Of a stretch of DNA of 64,000 nucleotides, positions 62,607 through 64,000 are shown in pieces. The DNA lies in contig JAJTWR010000479.1 in NCBI GenBank assembly GCA_021613335.1, positions 124,001-188,000 of the forward strand, in the 5' to 3' direction. Below the pieces are notes generated by a model. It was not told the DNA's origin. It saw nothing but the letters and a program-made list of their open reading frames with translations, and did no database searches. The DNA is from Whitmania pigra (taxonomy: Eukaryota; Annelida; Clitellata; Hirudinida; Haemopidae). Position 1 is the first letter of the stretch, and every line of letters begins with the position of its first letter. A program made the translations under genes and the position numbers.

Positions 62607-64000
62607 TTAATGGAATAAACTGCCTGCATAGTAGTTAGGATCTATTTCTAGGTTATCTTTATTGCCATTTGGAATATCGACAAGGCTAAAAGAGTTGTTC
62701 AATTCAAATGTTAGATATTGGCCTTCTTTTACCCTCAGGCGCACAGGCATCTTAAAATTGTTGACGTCTGCTATCCAGCGGGCCATTGCCTTCCCGTTGA
62801 TAAATTTAATTTCTAATACGGGTAAAGCCGTAAACTTGAGATATTGGTTAAAAACGCCTGTAAAATCCATTCCCGATTTTTGGTTTATATATTTAATGAT
62901 ATCATTGGCGTCTACGGTTTTGTGATAAAATTCTTTGTTCAGCCCGCGTAAAATTTTACGCCAAGTTTCGTCATTGTTAATAGCGCTTCGTATCGTATTG
63001 AGCATATTGGCTCCTTTGGGATACATATCGGCAGAACCTTCCCGATTTACCCCATAATGGCCTTGTATAGGTTCTTTGTTGGCGATGTTTTGACGTATAC
63101 CGATAAGGTATTCTTGCCCGGCTTTTTTGCCAAACATGCTCTCCACAAACAAAGATTCTGAATAAGTGGTAAATCCTTCGTGTATCCACATATCTGCTAA
63201 ATCTTTACAACTGATGCTGTTGCCAAACCACTCGTGCCCACTTTCATGAATTACAATAAAATCCCATTTTAACCCCCAACCCGTACCGGATAAATCTTTA
63301 CCCAAATAACCATTTTGATATTTATTGCCATAAGCCACCGCGCTTTGATGTTCCATTCCAAGATATGGCGTTTCAATTAGTTTGTAACCGTCTTTATACC
63401 AAGGGTAAGGGCCAAACCAATACTCTAATGATTCAAGCATAGGCTTAACATTTTTGCTAAATTGTTTTTTTGCTTTTTCCAGATTCTCCGGCAGTACCCA
63501 ATAATCTAAAGTCAGTTTTCCGTTTTCGCCTTGGTAACTATCCCTGAAATGAGTATAGTTTGCTATGTTAACAGATACGCTATAATTATTAATTGGGTTG
63601 GCAACAAACCAGTCAAATTTAGTATAACCGTTTTTCAAATCTGTGGTTTTTATTAATCTGCCGTTGGAAACATTCATTAATCCCTTTGGCACGCTCACGC
63701 TAATTAGCATGCTGTCTACCTCGTCGGCCAGATGATCTTTATTTGGCCACCAAATGCTTGCCCCAATTTTTTGGCAAGCCGATGATACAAAGGCTTTGCC
63801 GGATGGGGTTTTGCCGTAAACCAAACCGCCGTCCCAAGGCGCGTTTTTGGCAATGGTTGGATGACCGCTATAAAAAACGGTAAAGCTTTCTTTGCTGTCT
63901 TTTTTTATTTGAGGAAAGGTAACAAAAACGGCATTAAACTCTCTTTTAAATAGTAAGGATTCGCCTTTGTAAATCACTTTGTTAACTTCCAGATTGGCGA
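62607..64000 (-). CDS. M1-family zinc aminopeptidase, start outside window
   Basis: The frame is open to the right edge (upstream residues ANLEVNK run off the window), so the N-terminus is missing. The zinc site is HESGHEWFGN with the third ligand Glu in IHEGFTTYSESLF, 18 residues on. The exopeptidase-type LGMEHQSAVAYG segment stands in place of the canonical GAMEN. Relatives of this length and layout in Bacteroidota are secreted M1 peptidases of about 550-620 residues. It should remove N-terminal amino acids from peptides in the periplasm or outside. Confidence 0.93.
   Translation of the reverse strand, partial: ANLEVNKVIYKGESLLFKREFNAVFVTFPQIKKDSKESFTVFYSGHPTIAKNAPWDGGLVYGKTPSGKAFVSSACQKIGASIWWPNKDHLADEVDSMLISVSVPKGLMNVSNGRLIKTTDLKNGYTKFDWFVANPINNYSVSVNIANYTHFRDSYQGENGKLTLDYWVLPENLEKAKKQFSKNVKPMLESLEYWFGPYPWYKDGYKLIETPYLGMEHQSAVAYGNKYQNGYLGKDLSGTGWGLKWDFIVIHESGHEWFGNSISCKDLADMWIHEGFTTYSESLFVESMFGKKAGQEYLIGIRQNIANKEPIQGHYGVNREGSADMYPKGANMLNTIRSAINNDETWRKILRGLNKEFYHKTVDANDIIKYINQKSGMDFTGVFNQYLKFTALPVLEIKFINGKAMARWIADVNNFKMPVRLRVKEGQYLTFELNNSFSLVDIPNGNKDNLEIDPNYYAGSLFH

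Noticed and set aside
1..64000. CRISPR arrays, rRNA genes, complete tRNA genes
   Set aside because: No regularly spaced short repeats, no rRNA-like blocks and only one half tRNA were seen on reading both strands; a tRNA scan would settle the last point.

Overview
The window reads as a chromosomal piece of a low-GC member of the Bacteroidota, most likely Sphingobacteriia (Pedobacter-like). The supporting signs are an ECF sigma / FecR / TonB-receptor cluster, a TonB receptor paired with a DUF4249 lipoprotein, FtsX coupled to a DUF3098 protein, DUF5606, the TAnnTTTG type of promoter and weak Shine-Dalgarno signals. This placement is inferred from gene families, not from a marker search.

Layout. 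1-23731 is mostly intact core or envelope gene content: end of a YraN-like gene, an outer-membrane barrel protein, sigma/anti-sigma/TonB receptor, acyltransferase, undecaprenyl-diphosphatase, DUF3098-ftsX, leuS, further TonB-type receptors, a family-3 glycosidase, and a heavy-metal P-type ATPase enclosed by a ~240-bp inverted repeat (21473-21712 and 23785-24023). 24046-28580 is a scrap-yard of prophage pieces in both orientations: tail tape measure, tail/virion protein, Mu F-like head protein with a nuclease-like tail, S24 repressor, an orphan nuclease-like module and two candidate structured RNAs. 28894-34849 is a beta-oxidation operon under a MarR regulator with a perfect 12-bp palindrome in its leader. 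35151-47422 alternates intact housekeeping genes (ggt, M28 peptidase, GNAT, ppc, DUF5606, cyclophilin, a secreted protein usually mislabelled asparagine synthetase B) with decayed inserts (thiN stub, broken lipoprotein, Rhs scrap, IS256-family scrap).

47554-57297 is a degraded integrative island. It starts at the 3' half of a tRNA gene followed by that tRNA's terminator and ends at a frameshifted tyrosine integrase. It holds remnants of mobilisation functions (excisionase-type HTH proteins, CHC2/Toprim primase, truncated RadC and TraG-like ATPase) and a cargo that looks like a polymorphic-toxin locus: a broken lipoprotein with a Pro/Gly linker and variable C-terminal tip, a candidate immunity gene, a second orphan papain-fold tip, and a periplasmic protein ending in the same pre-toxin hinge. 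57298-64000 has a barrel-protein remnant, a SHOCT protein, an OmpR/histidine-kinase pair and the 3' part of an M1 aminopeptidase.

Scattered non-coding repeats tie the regions together: a ~235-bp family in three copies (37076-37313, 61956-62186, and inverted at 47421-47557) and a second family near 5980 and 14255. Frame breaks are concentrated in mobile regions while long core genes (leuS, ppc, the 803-aa beta-oxidation protein) are open, so I read them as true decay rather than sequencing error. Nothing here was checked against a database.
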